Source: Rhizoclosmatium globosum
Taxonomy: Eukaryota > Chytridiomycota > Chytridiomycetes > Chytridiales > Chytriomycetaceae
Assembly: GCA_002104985.1 (NCBI GenBank)
Contig: MCGO01000001.1
Location: 620,001-684,000 of the forward strand
Reading direction: 5' to 3'
Length of the DNA stretch: 64,000 nt
The notes under the pieces were generated by a model. That model saw only the letters and a program-made list of their open reading frames with translations, had not been told where the DNA came from and did no database searches. This document shows positions 9,479-21,203 of this stretch, one piece after another. How positions within the stretch are numbered: position 1 is the stretch's first letter; every line of letters begins with the position of its first letter. A program made the position numbers and the translations under genes.

Positions 9479-10888
9479 ATGCAACCGATTCGGGATGAGG
9501 ATGATGATGAGTGGGCACGATTTCGAGAATGGATGACCAAAGAGAATTGTTGTACTGGTACGAACTTGACGTTGGCGTCGTCGTAAGTTGCTCGTTTGAA
9601 TGGGATCAAGACATCTCAACCCACAGTGCAGACCTGTTACTGGACGGGGCCTTATGGCTACACACACGATACCATCAGGATCTCCGATTATATCAGTCGA
9701 TGCAAAGTTCTTGATCACAATCCAAACCGTCCAGAAGCTGTTCGAGGGGAAGTTTGACGTCATTACGAGCCTGAACGAACAAGCAGCGTTGGCCCTCTTT
9801 CTTGCATTTCAACGAGTAACAAGAATCGAAAATGGATTCTGGAACACTTATATTGATATGATCCCGAAAGACTTCAACACGGTCGCAGCAAACCTCCCTC
9901 CAACATTATTTGCTCTGCTCCCGTACCAAATCCAGGCACACGCGAAAAAACAGATGCAGACTTTTGATAAAGACTATGATTCAGTTGTCAAACTTGTGGG
10001 CGATAGTATCCCGGCCATTTCAAAGGAGGAATATCGATGGGCCTGGTTTGCTGTAAACACTCGCTGTATCACTCTCAATACTACATTACCAACCACGAAA
10101 TATTCTGCTCCAAAATCCAAGGCGAAGAAAGGTACTCCAAAAATCGCATTGGCGCCATTCTTGGACATGTTGAACCATTCACCGACTGCCAAAATCAATG
10201 CGAACTTTGATCCTGTTGCAAAAGCGTTTGTGATTACAGCACTCGAAGAAGTCTCTGCTGGAACGGAATGCTTTATAACATATGGAGCTCATGACAATGC
10301 CTTCTTGCTTGCAGAATATGGGTTCGTGATTTCGGATCCTTTACTAGGAAGCGGGAATGAGTTCTGGGTTCATAATCAGTACGATTTCGTGTCTGTGGAT
10401 CGCGAAATAATAGGTCTTGAGGTTCCCGGAGAGAAAGAGGGGCTACGGGAAAGAATAATGAGTGAGCTAGAGGGAGCAGGATTATTTGGGTGAGTTTTAA
10501 TCTGATTATGGGGGATGGGTTCTGACCTCCTTGAAGCGATTATACATTGCACTTGGATCAGGAATCGTATCGAGTCATGAATGCATTACGTCTTTATGCA
10601 TGCATGACAAATCCAGCTGAGTTTAAAGGACAGCTGAATAGGTGGAAAATGGTTGTCAACGGGCAATTAGAAGTTGTCTCACCAGAAAATGAACGAATTA
10701 CGAAGGGGCTCTTGAAGACGATATGCACGAACTTGATTTTAAATATTTCAGAATCAATCAATCGTTTAGATGACAGGAAATCTGGGCCGGAATTGGGGAA
10801 AGATGGGGAGATTCAGATGCATTTTGTAAGGACAGTATTAGAGAGTGCTCTGAGCATTTTGAAATGGAACGAGTCACAGTGTAAATAA
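9479..10888 (+). CDS. SET-domain lysine methyltransferase (SETD/Rubisco-LSMT type)
   Basis: The protein starts MQPIRDEDDDEWARFREWM and soon shows the SET opening VTGRGLMATHTIPSGSPII. The catalytic core is in exon 2: APFLDMLNHSP (the conserved D-x-x-N-H motif that binds AdoMet) and ECFITYGAHDNAFLLAEYGF (GxY-like catalytic Tyr with N-x-x-L-L-x-x-YGF). A long helical C-terminal half resembles the substrate-binding domain of Rubisco-LSMT proteins. Related proteins methylate lysines in ribosomal proteins, elongation factors or histones. Exons: 9479-9582, 9632-10489 and 10537-10888; introns of 49 and 47 nt keep the frame exactly. No frame breaks. The substrate cannot be told from sequence. Confidence 0.85.
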
Positions 10889-10938
10889 ACTCACTCCTTT
10901 CTTTCTTCGGTGTCCCCAAAAGTTGTTATCAAGCAGAC

Positions 10939-12087
10939 ATGCTACACACAGCTGGCCAAATTCTTTTGCAACGGACATACTTTGCTTTGTACTATACTCT
11001 GGAGGACTTGTGTTGGCTCCATTTGAGCTCGTGCATGTGCTTCGTTTAGTTGACGACGGTGATCAAGTGGAAACCGAGGTATTGGTACCGGACTTGCATC
11101 AACCTGGACTAAGAAACTTTTTGTAGCTGGCACGTATAGATTCGAAAGCATCCTTGAATACTGTTAGTACTGTTGGAAAGGTGGAGCAGCTGTCGCCGCA
11201 AGACGTTCAAATTGGAGTGACAGGGGCGAGCACACTGACAGCACTGACACGTATCTCTAAATGCAAGAGTGAAGGTTTCTGGAGGCTTTGGAAAGGTATG
11301 TTAGCTCGTTTCAATGATATACAATGTTGACGTTTCACAACAAGGACACCTTGTATCATGGTTCCGAGATGTAGTCCACGCCCTTGTGATTCAACCAACA
11401 ATGGAGCAGTTAATTGGAGACATCTTCCGTAGTGCAAAGAAGGAGCGATATGAGCCCCTCCGGATCGTAGCGAGCGTCATTGTGAGCAACACTCTGACGG
11501 GAGTCCTGCTGTCACCCTTGGATCTTGTGCGTACTCGAATCATGGTTCAATCTTCGGAACCACAATTCAGAATGTATCGCTCTATTCCAAGTGCGATTAG
11601 GGAAGTCATCCACGAAGCTGGAAGCTTTCAAGGTTTATACCCTACTCACAGGATGATTCCTACCATCTTGTTGAAGACTGTTCAATCCGTTTGCGATTAT
11701 GCGATCCCGTCGTTTCTTGAACACATTTACGGAATCGATCCTGACATGTCCCCACTGTTGTACCAAACGCTTAAGTTTGGGTTGGGAGTAGTGGAATTGC
11801 TTGTTACATATCCACTTGAGACAGTGGTGCGGAGGATGGAATGCCAAGTGGACGCGGAGAAGCAGCATCCACCAAGGAGCTTTGTTGGAATGATTGCGTT
11901 GGAACAGAAACCGTATACGAGCGGATGGAATTGCGTGGAACGGATATTGCGGAAGGAAGCACAGCGTCTTCGACGAAAAGGATCCAACGATGAGCTGGCT
12001 TCGTTGTCCGCTCTTTATCGCGGATTTGGTCTCCATTTCACTACCCATACAGCCATATCTATTCTTCGATTTATTGCGGATAAATAG
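10939..12087 (+). CDS. SLC25 mitochondrial carrier family protein, Ugo1-like
   Basis: The diagnostic carrier motif is present once in strong form (LLSPLDLVRTRIMVQ) and twice in weak form (VLAPFELVHVLRL, LVTYPLETVVRRMECQ). GFWRLWKGHLVSWFRDV and ALYRGFGLHFTTHTAISIL are also typical carrier-repeat endings. The degenerate first repeat and the length resemble Ugo1/SLC25A46, outer-membrane carrier relatives that act in mitochondrial fusion and lipid traffic, but a transporter of the inner membrane is not excluded. Exons: 10939-11078, 11127-11295 and 11345-12087; introns of 48 and 49 nt. One base appears to be missing near 11000 (LQRTYFALY to YSGGLVLAPF). The next gene starts 24 bp after the stop. 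Confidence 0.7.
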
Positions 12088-12110
12088 AGTAAATAAATTA
12101 GATTAAAAAT

Positions 12111-13786
12111 ATGTCTTCAAGGAACCATTAGAAGCACCACTCCCACCAGGCCTCACGCTCAAGCAGCTCCTCGTTGTGCACCGCCACGGCGAGCGCGTCC
12201 CTGGTCAGTGACTGAATTGATTACCCCATCGCTGACTCATCGCCGCAGTCCGTCACGCGCCAAGGATCCACGGCCCCGGCGAACCGTCGTTTGAGCAACT
12301 GTGGCGCCAGTGCTCAATCAAGCCATTTATTGGCGCACTTCATTCGTTCAAGGAACACTTTGAACCGGCGCTTCCCTTCCACTTTCCGTTTGCTGCCCAT
12401 GCCCCGCACTTTCCTCCTCCAATTGGCGAAATCAGATTCATCCAGGGTGACTCAGAGCCGCTTCCGCCTTATCTCTTTAACCAGGGCTCGCGTATGCAGT
12501 TGGACACTGCGAACGGAGAGCCTGGCTTGTGGTGAGTAATCACTTACCAACTTAACCCCAACTGGTTCTCAACCTCCTGCATTCAGTCATCCAGGGCAGT
12601 TGACCGATATGGGAAAAAAGACTATGCTTGAACTTGGGAATACGCTGCGTGAAACATACACTGATGAAAAGGGTTTCTTGCCAAACATCCTCAACTCACA
12701 CTTCAACAAACACAACTTGTATGTGAGATCTTCGGCGTACGTAAGAACTATTGAATCCGTGCAGTACCTTCTTGCTGGTCTGTTCCCATTCCACACTCGC
12801 GAACAAGGGCAAGATATTGCAATTCACATCAGGGCCGAAGAAAACAGTGAGAATTCTCATTCGTCTGATCAGTCCATGCCTCTAAACATGATCCTAAATA
12901 GTGTATATTGACTTACAATGCCAAAAGCTTCAAAAACTCGCCGCACCATTCAAAGCTGCTGTTCAGCAGCGAACTGGGACCTCCACGACTGCCCTAATGA
13001 ATAAATTGACGAAAGCCTTTCCTGCGGGAGATGGAAAGAAGGATGGAAAGAAGGATGATGACTTTGACGTTATGTCAGTTCCCGGAGAAGTGAAAGCTGT
13101 CAAAAAGAAGCCCGAAGAAGCGGATCGGCTCAAGGCGTATGATATTCGTGAAATTGATGTCTTTTTTGACACTTTCAAAGCCATGAAGGCTGCAGGCATT
13201 CCTCTTCCTCCTGGCGTTTCTGATAAAGATGTGGAAGAATTGGGAACTAATTTCATGGAACACTTTCTTGGAGGCTTTGTGGATGCAGCAACAGAATCGA
13301 TTTCTGGAACTTCAACTGCAACAACTGTCAAGCGCTTGTTCACTGGGCGGTTCATTGGAGATTTGTTGGAGGTGATGGATTCTCGAGTCCAGAAACCATT
13401 GGACGACGAATATTCTATTAAGTTGGGCTTGTTTTCTGGTCACGACACTACAATTGGTCCTCTTTTGACGGGAATGGGTCTGTTCAACGGCGAACGACGA
13501 GCTTGGCCAAAGTTTGGAGCCAATGTCACATTTGAGTTGTTTGAGAATCATGTAGGCGCTCTAAAAGCGGAAAACGATCACTTTGTACGTGTCAAATACA
13601 ATGGAGTGCCAATGAAGTTGCCTTTCTGCCAGAAACAAGGTTTGTTTTCAAAATCAATCAACAACAACTAATTTGTACTTAGGGGCGCACTTTGTCGGAG
13701 ATCCAAACTTGTGTTCATATAAGACTTTCAATAATGCAATGAGCTTACTCGTTTCAAAGAATCACAAGGAAGAGTGCAGGCTTTAA
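12111..13786 (+). CDS. Histidine acid phosphatase
   Basis: The catalytic RHG motif (VVHRHGERVP) ends exon 1, the CHPGQLTDMG segment begins exon 3, and the proton-donor motif is GLFSGHDTTIGPLL in exon 4; LYVRSSAYVRTIESVQYLL is also typical. The enzyme hydrolyses phosphate monoesters through a phospho-His intermediate; lysosomal, secreted or cytosolic forms exist. No clear signal peptide is seen, so location is open. Five exons: 12111-12203, 12249-12531, 12587-12846, 12902-13639 and 13683-13786. Introns are 45, 55, 55 and 43 nt. The start codon at 12111 needs one missing base near 12118 to join the frame. An insert rich in Lys, Gly and Asp near residue 260 is absent from short acid phosphatases. 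Confidence 0.88.
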
Positions 13787-13925
13787 CGTGAAGCTCTAGG
13801 AATAAAGGGAAAATAACGGGAAATTATTCATACTGTTGGAGAAGATTTCATTCCGTTCAGGTGGCGACGATCGCATGCCAGGCACGTGACAGCAAGCAAA
13901 GACCCTCATTTGGTCAATTCAGCGA

Positions 13926-14616
13926 ATGAGAAAAGTAGCAATGATACAGTTCCAAGGTCCAGGCGGTGTGGCACTTTGCGATGAACCGATTTGCTTTCAT
14001 GACAAACGGCAATGTCATGCCTTCCAACACTTGCTAGTACTTCTGTCATTTCTTCTGGATTAGCCGGTTCGCCTTCACTTCTAACAAACTACGACCAACC
14101 ACCCTCAGACAATGTCTACTTTATTCTTCGAATGCCGCAACAACAGAGCATCTATGTGTCTACAGGTGCTACGAAGGAATTCAAGGAGCCACTTCCCTCT
14201 TCTCCCAACATCCCTTATGTTACGATTCGGCCGGTTAATTCAATAACTGAAGCAGTGTCCCTATACTTCCAAACTCTGTTGCTATTGAAGTATTGACAAG
14301 ACATGTGCGATCAATTACACTCATCCAACATTCGACCACCCAATTACTCCGCATCGCACACCGATGGAACCTCAAATACGAAACAAATGTGAATGGTTCG
14401 GATGTGGTAGAACTTCACGAAACCTTCGTTACTAGCTGCTCACTTTAGAGCCCATCAAAACTTTCGCCCATTCCTCTGCACTATTTGCAATCATTCATCA
14501 TTTGCTAGAAATCACGACTTACGACGACACATACGACAGGTTCATGGAGTAATTGGTTTGGACAAGCCTGGGCACGCGAAGAGGCGAAACAAGACGGAAG
14601 GCTGTCTTTGGCAGTA
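13926..14616 (+). CDS. C2H2 zinc-finger array member A, degenerate
   Basis: The N-terminus carries the family motif (FQGPGGVALCDEP). A Ser/Pro/Gln-rich linker follows in another frame (SSGLAGSPSLL...DQPPSDN). Finger 1 is CEWFGCGR with its His pair in AAHFRAHQNFRPF; finger 2 is CTICNHSSFARNHDLRRHIRQVHG. No third finger follows: the frame runs into KPGHAKRRNKTEG and stops. At least two frame changes break the reading (one in the linker, one in finger 1 near 14430). It may be a pseudogene or affected by missing bases. It is one of only two array members on the plus strand. Confidence 0.55.
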
Positions 14617-14949
14617 GACTAATGACTGATGATACAAGAATCATTTTAAAATATAGTAACAATATCCATATTATTTCTTGTTGTTGTTATGGGATAACAA
14701 GCAGGCACGATTTCACAGGCAATTTGCACGGTTCAGAAACAAGCAGGAGACCAACGATCAAACAAACCAAGCGAGGTAGGGTTCACAAGAAAAGGTCGTT
14801 GGTGAAGCACACGTGCAAATTGTTTTCTGGGATCCATCTCTTGTTTCTGATGTCGCAATTTCCACGCAGCCACTGCGTGCCCACCGATAAAAAGTCAAAG
14901 GAAACGTCAAACTGTGCACGCACTTGAAAATCTTTAAATCTTGCATCAA
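14617..14949. other. Spacer between array members A and B
   Basis: No coding frame with recognisable features. AT-rich around 14640-14690. It would hold the terminator of A and promoter of B. Confidence 0.4.
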
Positions 14950-15590
14950 ATGTTCATTGGCCCTGGAGGAATCTCGCTCATTGACGAACCTGCCAACTGT
15001 CACTTACTTCACCTTCCACACCGCCATTGCAGTACTATGGCAGTCCGTCCCGGAAACCATTTACTTCCATCCATCACCGTCGTCCCTTTACCCACCAACA
15101 AGCACAATCTTATTCGCTATAAAGCGACCCCAAGTAGTCATGTCCCACTCCAACAACGATACCAGCAAGGAACAGTACTACCAAAACCTCCGATCAGGCA
15201 CGTCAAAAGCATACAAGCGATTCCAGCCATACACATCTCCTCCACCTGCATTACCAGCTGTAGTCGCCAGACTCCCAACAACACATTCCAGTGAATTGAC
15301 AGCACCCAAGCTTCCACAGACACATACGTGTAACTGGGAAGGATGCACCAAGACGTTCACGAAAGCGTCGCTTCTTACGTCGCATTTACTTTTGCATCAG
15401 AATGTCAGGCCGTTTCAGTGTACGTTTGCTGGATGTGGCGCTGCATTCACCGTGGGCATGACAGGTCAAGGCATGAACGACATGTTCACGCGGTTGTGCA
15501 TGAATATGTCAGTTTGGATGTGGGAAGCAGTTCTCGCGGTCAGATTCTCGGATGTTTCATGAACGGACGTGTACTTTGAAGCGGGAGTAA
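14950..15590 (+). CDS. C2H2 zinc-finger array member B
   Basis: The protein starts with the family motif after two residues (MFIGPGGISLIDEP). The linker frame with QPYTSPPPALPAVVARLPTT leads into three fingers: CNWEGCTKTFTKASLLTSH, then CTFAGCGAAFT followed by a frame with RGHDRSRHERHVHA, and last a frame with CGKQFSRSDSRMFHERTC. Each step between frames needs one missing base (in the linker, near 15452 in a CC run, near 15510). No intron splits finger 1, unlike most relatives. Stop at 15588-15590; the next gene converges 97 bp away. Confidence 0.65.
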
Positions 15591-15686
15591 CTTGGTTTAT
15601 GAAATTCGTTTCATCTATGCATTTGATTTATTTTATTTTGGCATTTCAGTAATATATACATGGTTTAGCAGTGTTTGGTATGTGGC

Positions 15687-17245
15687 TTATAGTATGACAT
15701 CTTCAAAGAAACGGCTTGCACCACTCTTTCTCCGTTCAAATTCAAGAATAGATCCATATCGATGATCGCTTACGCCTATATACAATGTATCCGCACCATC
15801 AGGTGTGAATGAGATGCCAGCAATTTCGCCGAAGAAGTCAATCACTTGTGACTGGAACGCGTCTGTCCCAAGAGGCCCATGTGCGGAACTATCACGGTTT
15901 GTTATTGTATCCACGAGAGAGTCTGTGTAGAATGAGGATGCTTTAATTTGCGAAGATGTGCCTTGGAAGTCGTAAATATGGACAAAGTCGGAAGGTTCAG
16001 CTGCAGCGAGGAATGCACCGTCGTCTGACATTAGAAGGGGAGTTAGCCTGAAAATTGCTTAAAATGAAAGCACGAACCGAAAACCGCAGTGAACGAACAG
16101 CGCCGACTATTGTTGGTAAGACAACAAGAGATTTCTTGGGGTTTCGTATGTCGTACACCCGTGTTGTGAGGTCTTGATTTCCTGTCGTAACAAAACGTCC
16201 ACACGGAGACCACGCACACGCGAATGAGAAGTCAATGTGCCTTTCAACGTGAAACTGGGTCTCCTGAATCCGCGAGACTATGGACGCGTCTGTAAAGTCA
16301 CCGGTAACGCAAATAAGCCTCTTGTCGGGACTCAGAGACGAACACTGTTCCAAATAAAAGTTAGTTTCGTTTGTTTTGCTGGAAGAGGCTTACATTTGCA
16401 GCCCAGGGAAAATCAAACTCATGTGTAATTTCAAGCCTGTTCATATTCAATAGCCGTACTTTGTTGTCGTTACTTGAAACTACCGCCATCAACTCTATTC
16501 ATCCGAAAATATTAGACTGCGTTGGATCAAAACCAAAACATAACATACCTTGACTCCGATTCTCGACTAACTCCACATGATTCGTGATTCCATACGGATC
16601 CGTCGTAATCACACCATTTCGCTCGTCACCATTTTCATCACCCTCCTCCACATCCAATCTTCGGCAAACGTATTCTCCATTAAACCCACCCAAAAACACA
16701 ACCGACGAACATGCACTGATCGTACTTGTTCTAAACCGATCCGTTTTCAAGATCTGAGAGGATGTTCGTGTGATTGAGTTCCATGATCGGATGTGTCTTT
16801 GTGGGAGTAAAGCATGAGTGTTTTGTGGTTGCCCAGACGAGGTTTCTGAGCTGGAAGTGGTGATCTGTGCATTTGAATCTATATTGACTTGATAAGTTCT
16901 TTGACGGTTGTGAATGAGGAGTTAGGTGAAACCTGTGTTTTGTGAGTGTGTATCGAAAGTCGTAGAATTCGCCATCTGTGTATCCATTGTGCAAGTCCTG
17001 ACAGATTCCATAAGTACATGATGCTATGAAATACGAGTACAAAAGTACCGCTGCGATTTCTGAGTGTGGCGTTGAACAGTTTCGATAGTTCCTTGTGTTG
17101 GTGATACGCTGCACCCTAAACGAGTCCCTTGTAGTCGGCTGGAAGTCCACCCAGGCATACCCTGAATATCGCAGTTGTCCCCCAAGTCCTCAGGCGTCAC
17201 AGGAACATCGCTGACTTCGCCGATAACCTCATCATCAAAGTCCAT
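15687..17245 (-). CDS. WD40 protein with DUF2415 signature
   Basis: The C-terminal exon holds [18 protein letters not shown] followed by [16 protein letters not shown], the DUF2415 signature found in fungal WD-repeat proteins of unknown role. Further WD-like segments read [49 protein letters not shown] and [10 protein letters not shown]. The start at 17245 begins [20 protein letters not shown]. The family is cytoplasmic or nuclear and uncharacterised. At least four introns are implied (about 51-60 nt each; for example GTACTTTTGT...CTGTCAG at about 17003-17053 in reverse, and GTAAGCCTC...GGAACAG at about 16348-16396). Single-base losses seem needed near 17160 (GMP to WVDFQ) and 16820. It is divergent from CWC2 with 55 bp between starts. 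Confidence 0.72.
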
Positions 17246-17300
17246 TTCTTTTCTCCAAAGTAGAAATCCAACCAAACAAAAAAGTAACTATTCAAAAAGT
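17246..17300. promoter_or_regulatory. Shared 55-bp divergent promoter (WD40 / CWC2)
   Basis: The starts at 17245 (minus) and 17301 (plus) are separated by 55 bp that is A-rich (CCAAACAAAAAAG). A shared promoter is inferred from the distance only. Confidence 0.35.
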
Positions 17301-19229
17301 ATGAACTCAGCACACAAGGCTGTTGTTCCCTTTTGTCCGCTTCTCGCACGACCCGCGCGGAAACAAAGCTCCGAGTTTGGCGGGAAGGTCGTGCAGCCAA
17401 CTGGATCCGTCTATAATATTTGGTACTCAAAGTGGGCTGGTGGTGACAAGTTTGACAAGAACACTGCGTGAGTACTCTTGGTTTTTAGATGTATCTTGTG
17501 GGTTGAACACCCTCTCTTGATTGGTAGGCTCGAGAAGTCAGAGACAAGATGCAACATTCAGAACGACTGCGGATACACTCGAGCCACAAAGTCTTCTTCC
17601 TTCTGTATCCACTTTGCTCGAGGTTGTTGTGCGAAAGGTGCTGATTGTAATGTATGTCTATGGTTATTGGTGGAAGGAGGTTGGATAGTTGCTAACTTGT
17701 CCATCCTTTCAATTCTCTCAGTTCTGGCATCGTATCCCTTTGCCCATCGACAGAGTTCCGATGGCTCAAGATGTATTCGGAAGAGATCGTCATCGGTATG
17801 TGTGGAGTTAGTTTAGCTGAAACGGTATGAACTGATGTGTTGCTGTTTCAACAGTGATGAACGAGATGATATGGGAGGCGTTGGATCGTTCGAAAAAGAT
17901 AACTGTACATTATATCTCGGACAACTTGGACTGGATGCTGGATTGGAGGATATTATTTATCGACATTTCATTGAATGGGGCGAGATTGAATACTGTACGT
18001 AGCCTATTTTAACTGTTTCGGGTAACCCAAGGCTTACATGTCTATATAGTGCGCTTGTTGAAAGGAAAGGGAGTCGCCTTTATTCGATACAAGTCAAGAA
18101 TATCCGCAGAATTCGCCAAGGAAGCCATGAACTGTCAGTCAATGGATAATAACGAAGTAAACCCTTTATTATTTTCTGTGACAGTATGCTAACAAGGAAT
18201 GCCAGATTTTGAACGTTCGTTGGGCAACCGAAGATCCAAATCCAAAAGCCGCGTTGATCAACAAACGCAAAGCCGAAGAGAAAGTTGTGGACGCTTTGAG
18301 AGCGAGTCTTCCTGTGATTGGAGAGCATGGAACTATTTTGGATTACCAAACTTTGGCGTTACAGGCTGCCGCATCTGGCGGAAGTGGAGCAGATGGAGAA
18401 GAGTCGAACGAACAAGAGACGCAACAGGTTCCTGCCGCGGCTTCGTCAATTCCGAGATCGATTGGTTGGGATACACCAAATGGATTCTTTTATGCGAGTA
18501 ACGATGCAGCGGCAGCTGCGGCCCGAGGAGCGCAGGACCAAGTCCATTCCAAATCTTTATTAGCTGAGTTGGATGGTGGACTGAGTGGAGAAAGTAGTGC
18601 AGTTATATTGGAGGGAAACGGAGTGGAAAAGAAGCAACGGGACGGAGCCTCGTTTGTGACGGGAGTTGGTAACTCGCGCGTGTACACTGGAGAAGGCCAA
18701 GGGCATGCAAAAGTCCGTGAAAAGATTCTTGAGGCTGCTGTGACTGGAGGATTAGAAGACGGCGGAATTGGAGTTGGTGGTGTCAGCCAAGGGTGAGTCC
18801 AGTTTTGAGAAGTCAGCGTGCGTGCTCACTCTTTTTCATTTTTTCAGTGGAGCAGGTTCTGGAGGTGTCGCTGGATTGGGTGGTGTTGGAAAGGGAGGCT
18901 TTTGGCCAATGCTGCCTCAACAACAAGTTGCAGTTAAGCGGGCGAGGATTGATGAGCCAGGAGCACATCGCAAAGCTGAACCTGTTTCAGTTCCTCAACA
19001 ATCGTTTACCGTAGCACCTGTTGCTGGGAAGGGAATTGTTTCTGAGTCTACTATGCAATACTTGGCAGAGCTGAACGCAAGGAAGCGACAGGCAGCAGTA
19101 TCACAGACTGGGCAAAAGAGGAAATCTGGTGGAGTGCTAGCGGTTGATTATGGAGCGACTCTGAGTAAAATAAAGATGTCTCCCGCTTTCCTACTGATGT
19201 GTCCCACTCACGATCAAAAGAGTAATTAG
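17301..19229 (+). CDS. CWC2: Pre-mRNA-splicing factor CWC2 (RBM22-type)
   Basis: The N-terminal region has RPARKQ and YNIWYSKWAGGDK, then a CCCH zinc finger (C-IHFARGCCAKGADCNFWH) and an RRM (CTLYLGQLGLDAGLEDIIYR, KGKGVAFIRYKSRISAEFA). This is the Cwc2 plan. Cwc2 binds the U6 catalytic core in the spliceosome's Prp19-associated complex. Seven exons: 17301-17467, 17528-17651, 17722-17795, 17855-17994, 18050-18156, 18206-18792 and 18848-19229. All joins keep the frame, so the gene is intact. The C-terminal 250 residues are Gly/Ala/Gln-rich and longer than in yeast. It shares its promoter with the WD40 gene. Confidence 0.93.
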
Positions 19230-19579
19230 AACAGAATGCCAATAGAGTGTGGCACTGGACCAGTCCAAGCAGTGTATAAACCAAGCAGCTGAAACGAGGC
19301 GGTCCAGAACACTTAAATGTGTCTTTGTGTAACGTCAACGAGGTCTCGCCCTCGTCCAAAACCATCTTCGAATCGCTTCTTTCGTCGAAGCGCAGCAGTG
19401 AACGTCGAATGGGATGCACTATTTAATCAGTGGATCCAATTTGAAGCACGTGCTTCGACGGAGGCGCTTTGGTGCTTTTGGTGCTTCGATGCTTCGAATG
19501 CTTGGCTGGTCCTCGAACTCAAATCAAAACTTTGGAACAACACCAAAACTCACTGCGAAAACATACACACTCTCTCTCA
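19230..19579. other. Spacer / 5' leader of the zinc-knuckle gene
   Basis: No coding region supported. It contains CT-rich stretches just before the start at 19580 (ACTCTCTCTCAATG), which resemble a pyrimidine-rich fungal promoter or leader. Confidence 0.4.
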
Positions 19580-20899
19580 ATGCCTTCCTCCTTCGCACTT
19601 GACAATTCCTACTCTCTCTTTGACGATGCTTCGGCGTTCGGCAAGACCCGAGGATACCCGGCTCATCCACACTCCTCGCTGGACTACTCGCCTTCTCAGC
19701 AACACTTAACCGACTTGGACGCCTCCTGCTTCAGTCCGCCTATGGTTCCTCGCTCTGTCACTGCCCGTCCTCAAAACGACGCATTCTTTGCTCGGTGAGT
19801 AAAAGTTCATTGAGGTTGACTGAATCATTGAGTTCTTCAACGAACCTTGAACCCTTGTTTACCTCCCATTCTGTGTCTGAGCACATTACTGACTCATTTG
19901 TATTCAATCAGGGACTTGTACGGCGTCGTGGACTTCCTGGATGTTGATCACGATGTTGCCGCAGCACAGCACCAAAAGGAGCTCAAGCTGCAACAACTCA
20001 AGCACCAACAACTTTTGATTGACGAGCAGCGTCGAATGCAAATGCAAAAAGTTCGTGCAATTCAACAACAACGCGATGAATCAGCCTTCTTTGAGTCAAT
20101 CAACAACGCCCCAAGAGCGACTCGCTTTTCTTCCTCTTTCGACGATGACTTCACGGCTCCAAGTGTCAGCAGAAACAACTCGTTTGACTACCCCGGATCT
20201 CCTGTTTCTCCATCTTCCACGTCGTATTCCGTTCCGTCTTCTCGTAACAACTCGGTTGACATGGACGCCAATACCTTCAGTGCCAACATGTACCTCCACC
20301 AGCAACAACAACAGCTTCAACAACTGCGTCGTCAAATGGACACTCCTCGATACACAAGAGATCGAGTCTATGACGATCAACCAATGTCGCCACGTGAGCC
20401 AAGCCCATCCGTCAGTGTGGCACCTTCTCCTCTCCAGTCCACTGGTGGAGGAACTGCTGCCTTGACTCCACAATTGGCGGTTGCGCTCACTGCCGCTCAA
20501 ATCCAGCTCTCTCAACGCAAGAAGCAACGTGACTCCCTCCCACCACCAGGCTACTGCTGTCGTCTCTGTGCCATTGAAGGTCACTGGATGGAAAACTGTA
20601 TCCTTTACAAGTCAAACAAACACCCACAGTACAATAATGCCGCTCGTGCTGTCGCGTTGAACATTATTTCGCCAAGTTCCCAACAAGTTTTGAACTCATT
20701 GCCTGTCGTAGCCCAGCCTACCCAACTCTTTACCCCCAAGTTTTACCAAGAGCATCAGCAAAAGATTCAGCAACAGGATTTGTACCGCCACCAACAACAG
20801 CCTCGCTACCGTTCTTACGAATCCACTTCTTCATCTCCTGTTTCTGTTGGCTCTCCCGGTTCCACCAGCCGCTTTGAGCAAATCTGGGCTCAAAATTAG
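19580..20899 (+). CDS. Gln-rich protein with a CCHC zinc knuckle
   Basis: Two exons (19580-19794 and 19912-20899) join across a 117-nt intron. The second half has GYCCRLCAIEGHWMENC, a C-x2-C-x4-H-x4-C zinc knuckle preceded by PPP, a form used by RNA-binding fungal proteins. The N-terminal 70 residues are aromatic and Ser-rich, the middle has polyGln-type runs (HQQQQQLQQLRRQ, QLKHQQLLIDEQ) and many Ser-Pro sites (PGSPVSPSS, EPSPSVSVAPSP), which suggest phosphorylation and low-complexity assembly. The likely role is mRNA binding in the cytoplasm or granules. This is inference from domain type. The frame is unbroken. It is followed by a T-rich 3' region. Confidence 0.72.
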
Positions 20900-21203
20900 A
20901 TTTTTTATTTAGGTATATTCATACCAGCTCATTTACCATTTTCTCCTATTGTATATCCTTTTATACTCCCTTTATTTGTACATTTAACCCCTGCTCCGTT
21001 CCTTATTGATTTATCTTCCTCTTTTGTCGTAGTGAGTAACCCTTCCCTTATTTATTCGTCCTGTTGTTTGTCTCTTGGAAGTTCGTTGCTTTCTATATTA
21101 CCATTAGTTACCCTTCTCAGTTCTTATTCTATATAGCCCTTTTAACCGAAAGTACCCAATAAACTATACAGTTATCAGTGAAGTATTACTTCGGATTTTT
21201 TAT
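20900..21203. other. T/C-rich 3' region after the zinc-knuckle gene
   Basis: Pyrimidine-rich with several TTTTATAC and AATAAA-like signals (CAATAAAC near 21159). It likely contains the 3' UTRs of two convergent genes. No ORF or RNA gene seen. Confidence 0.4.
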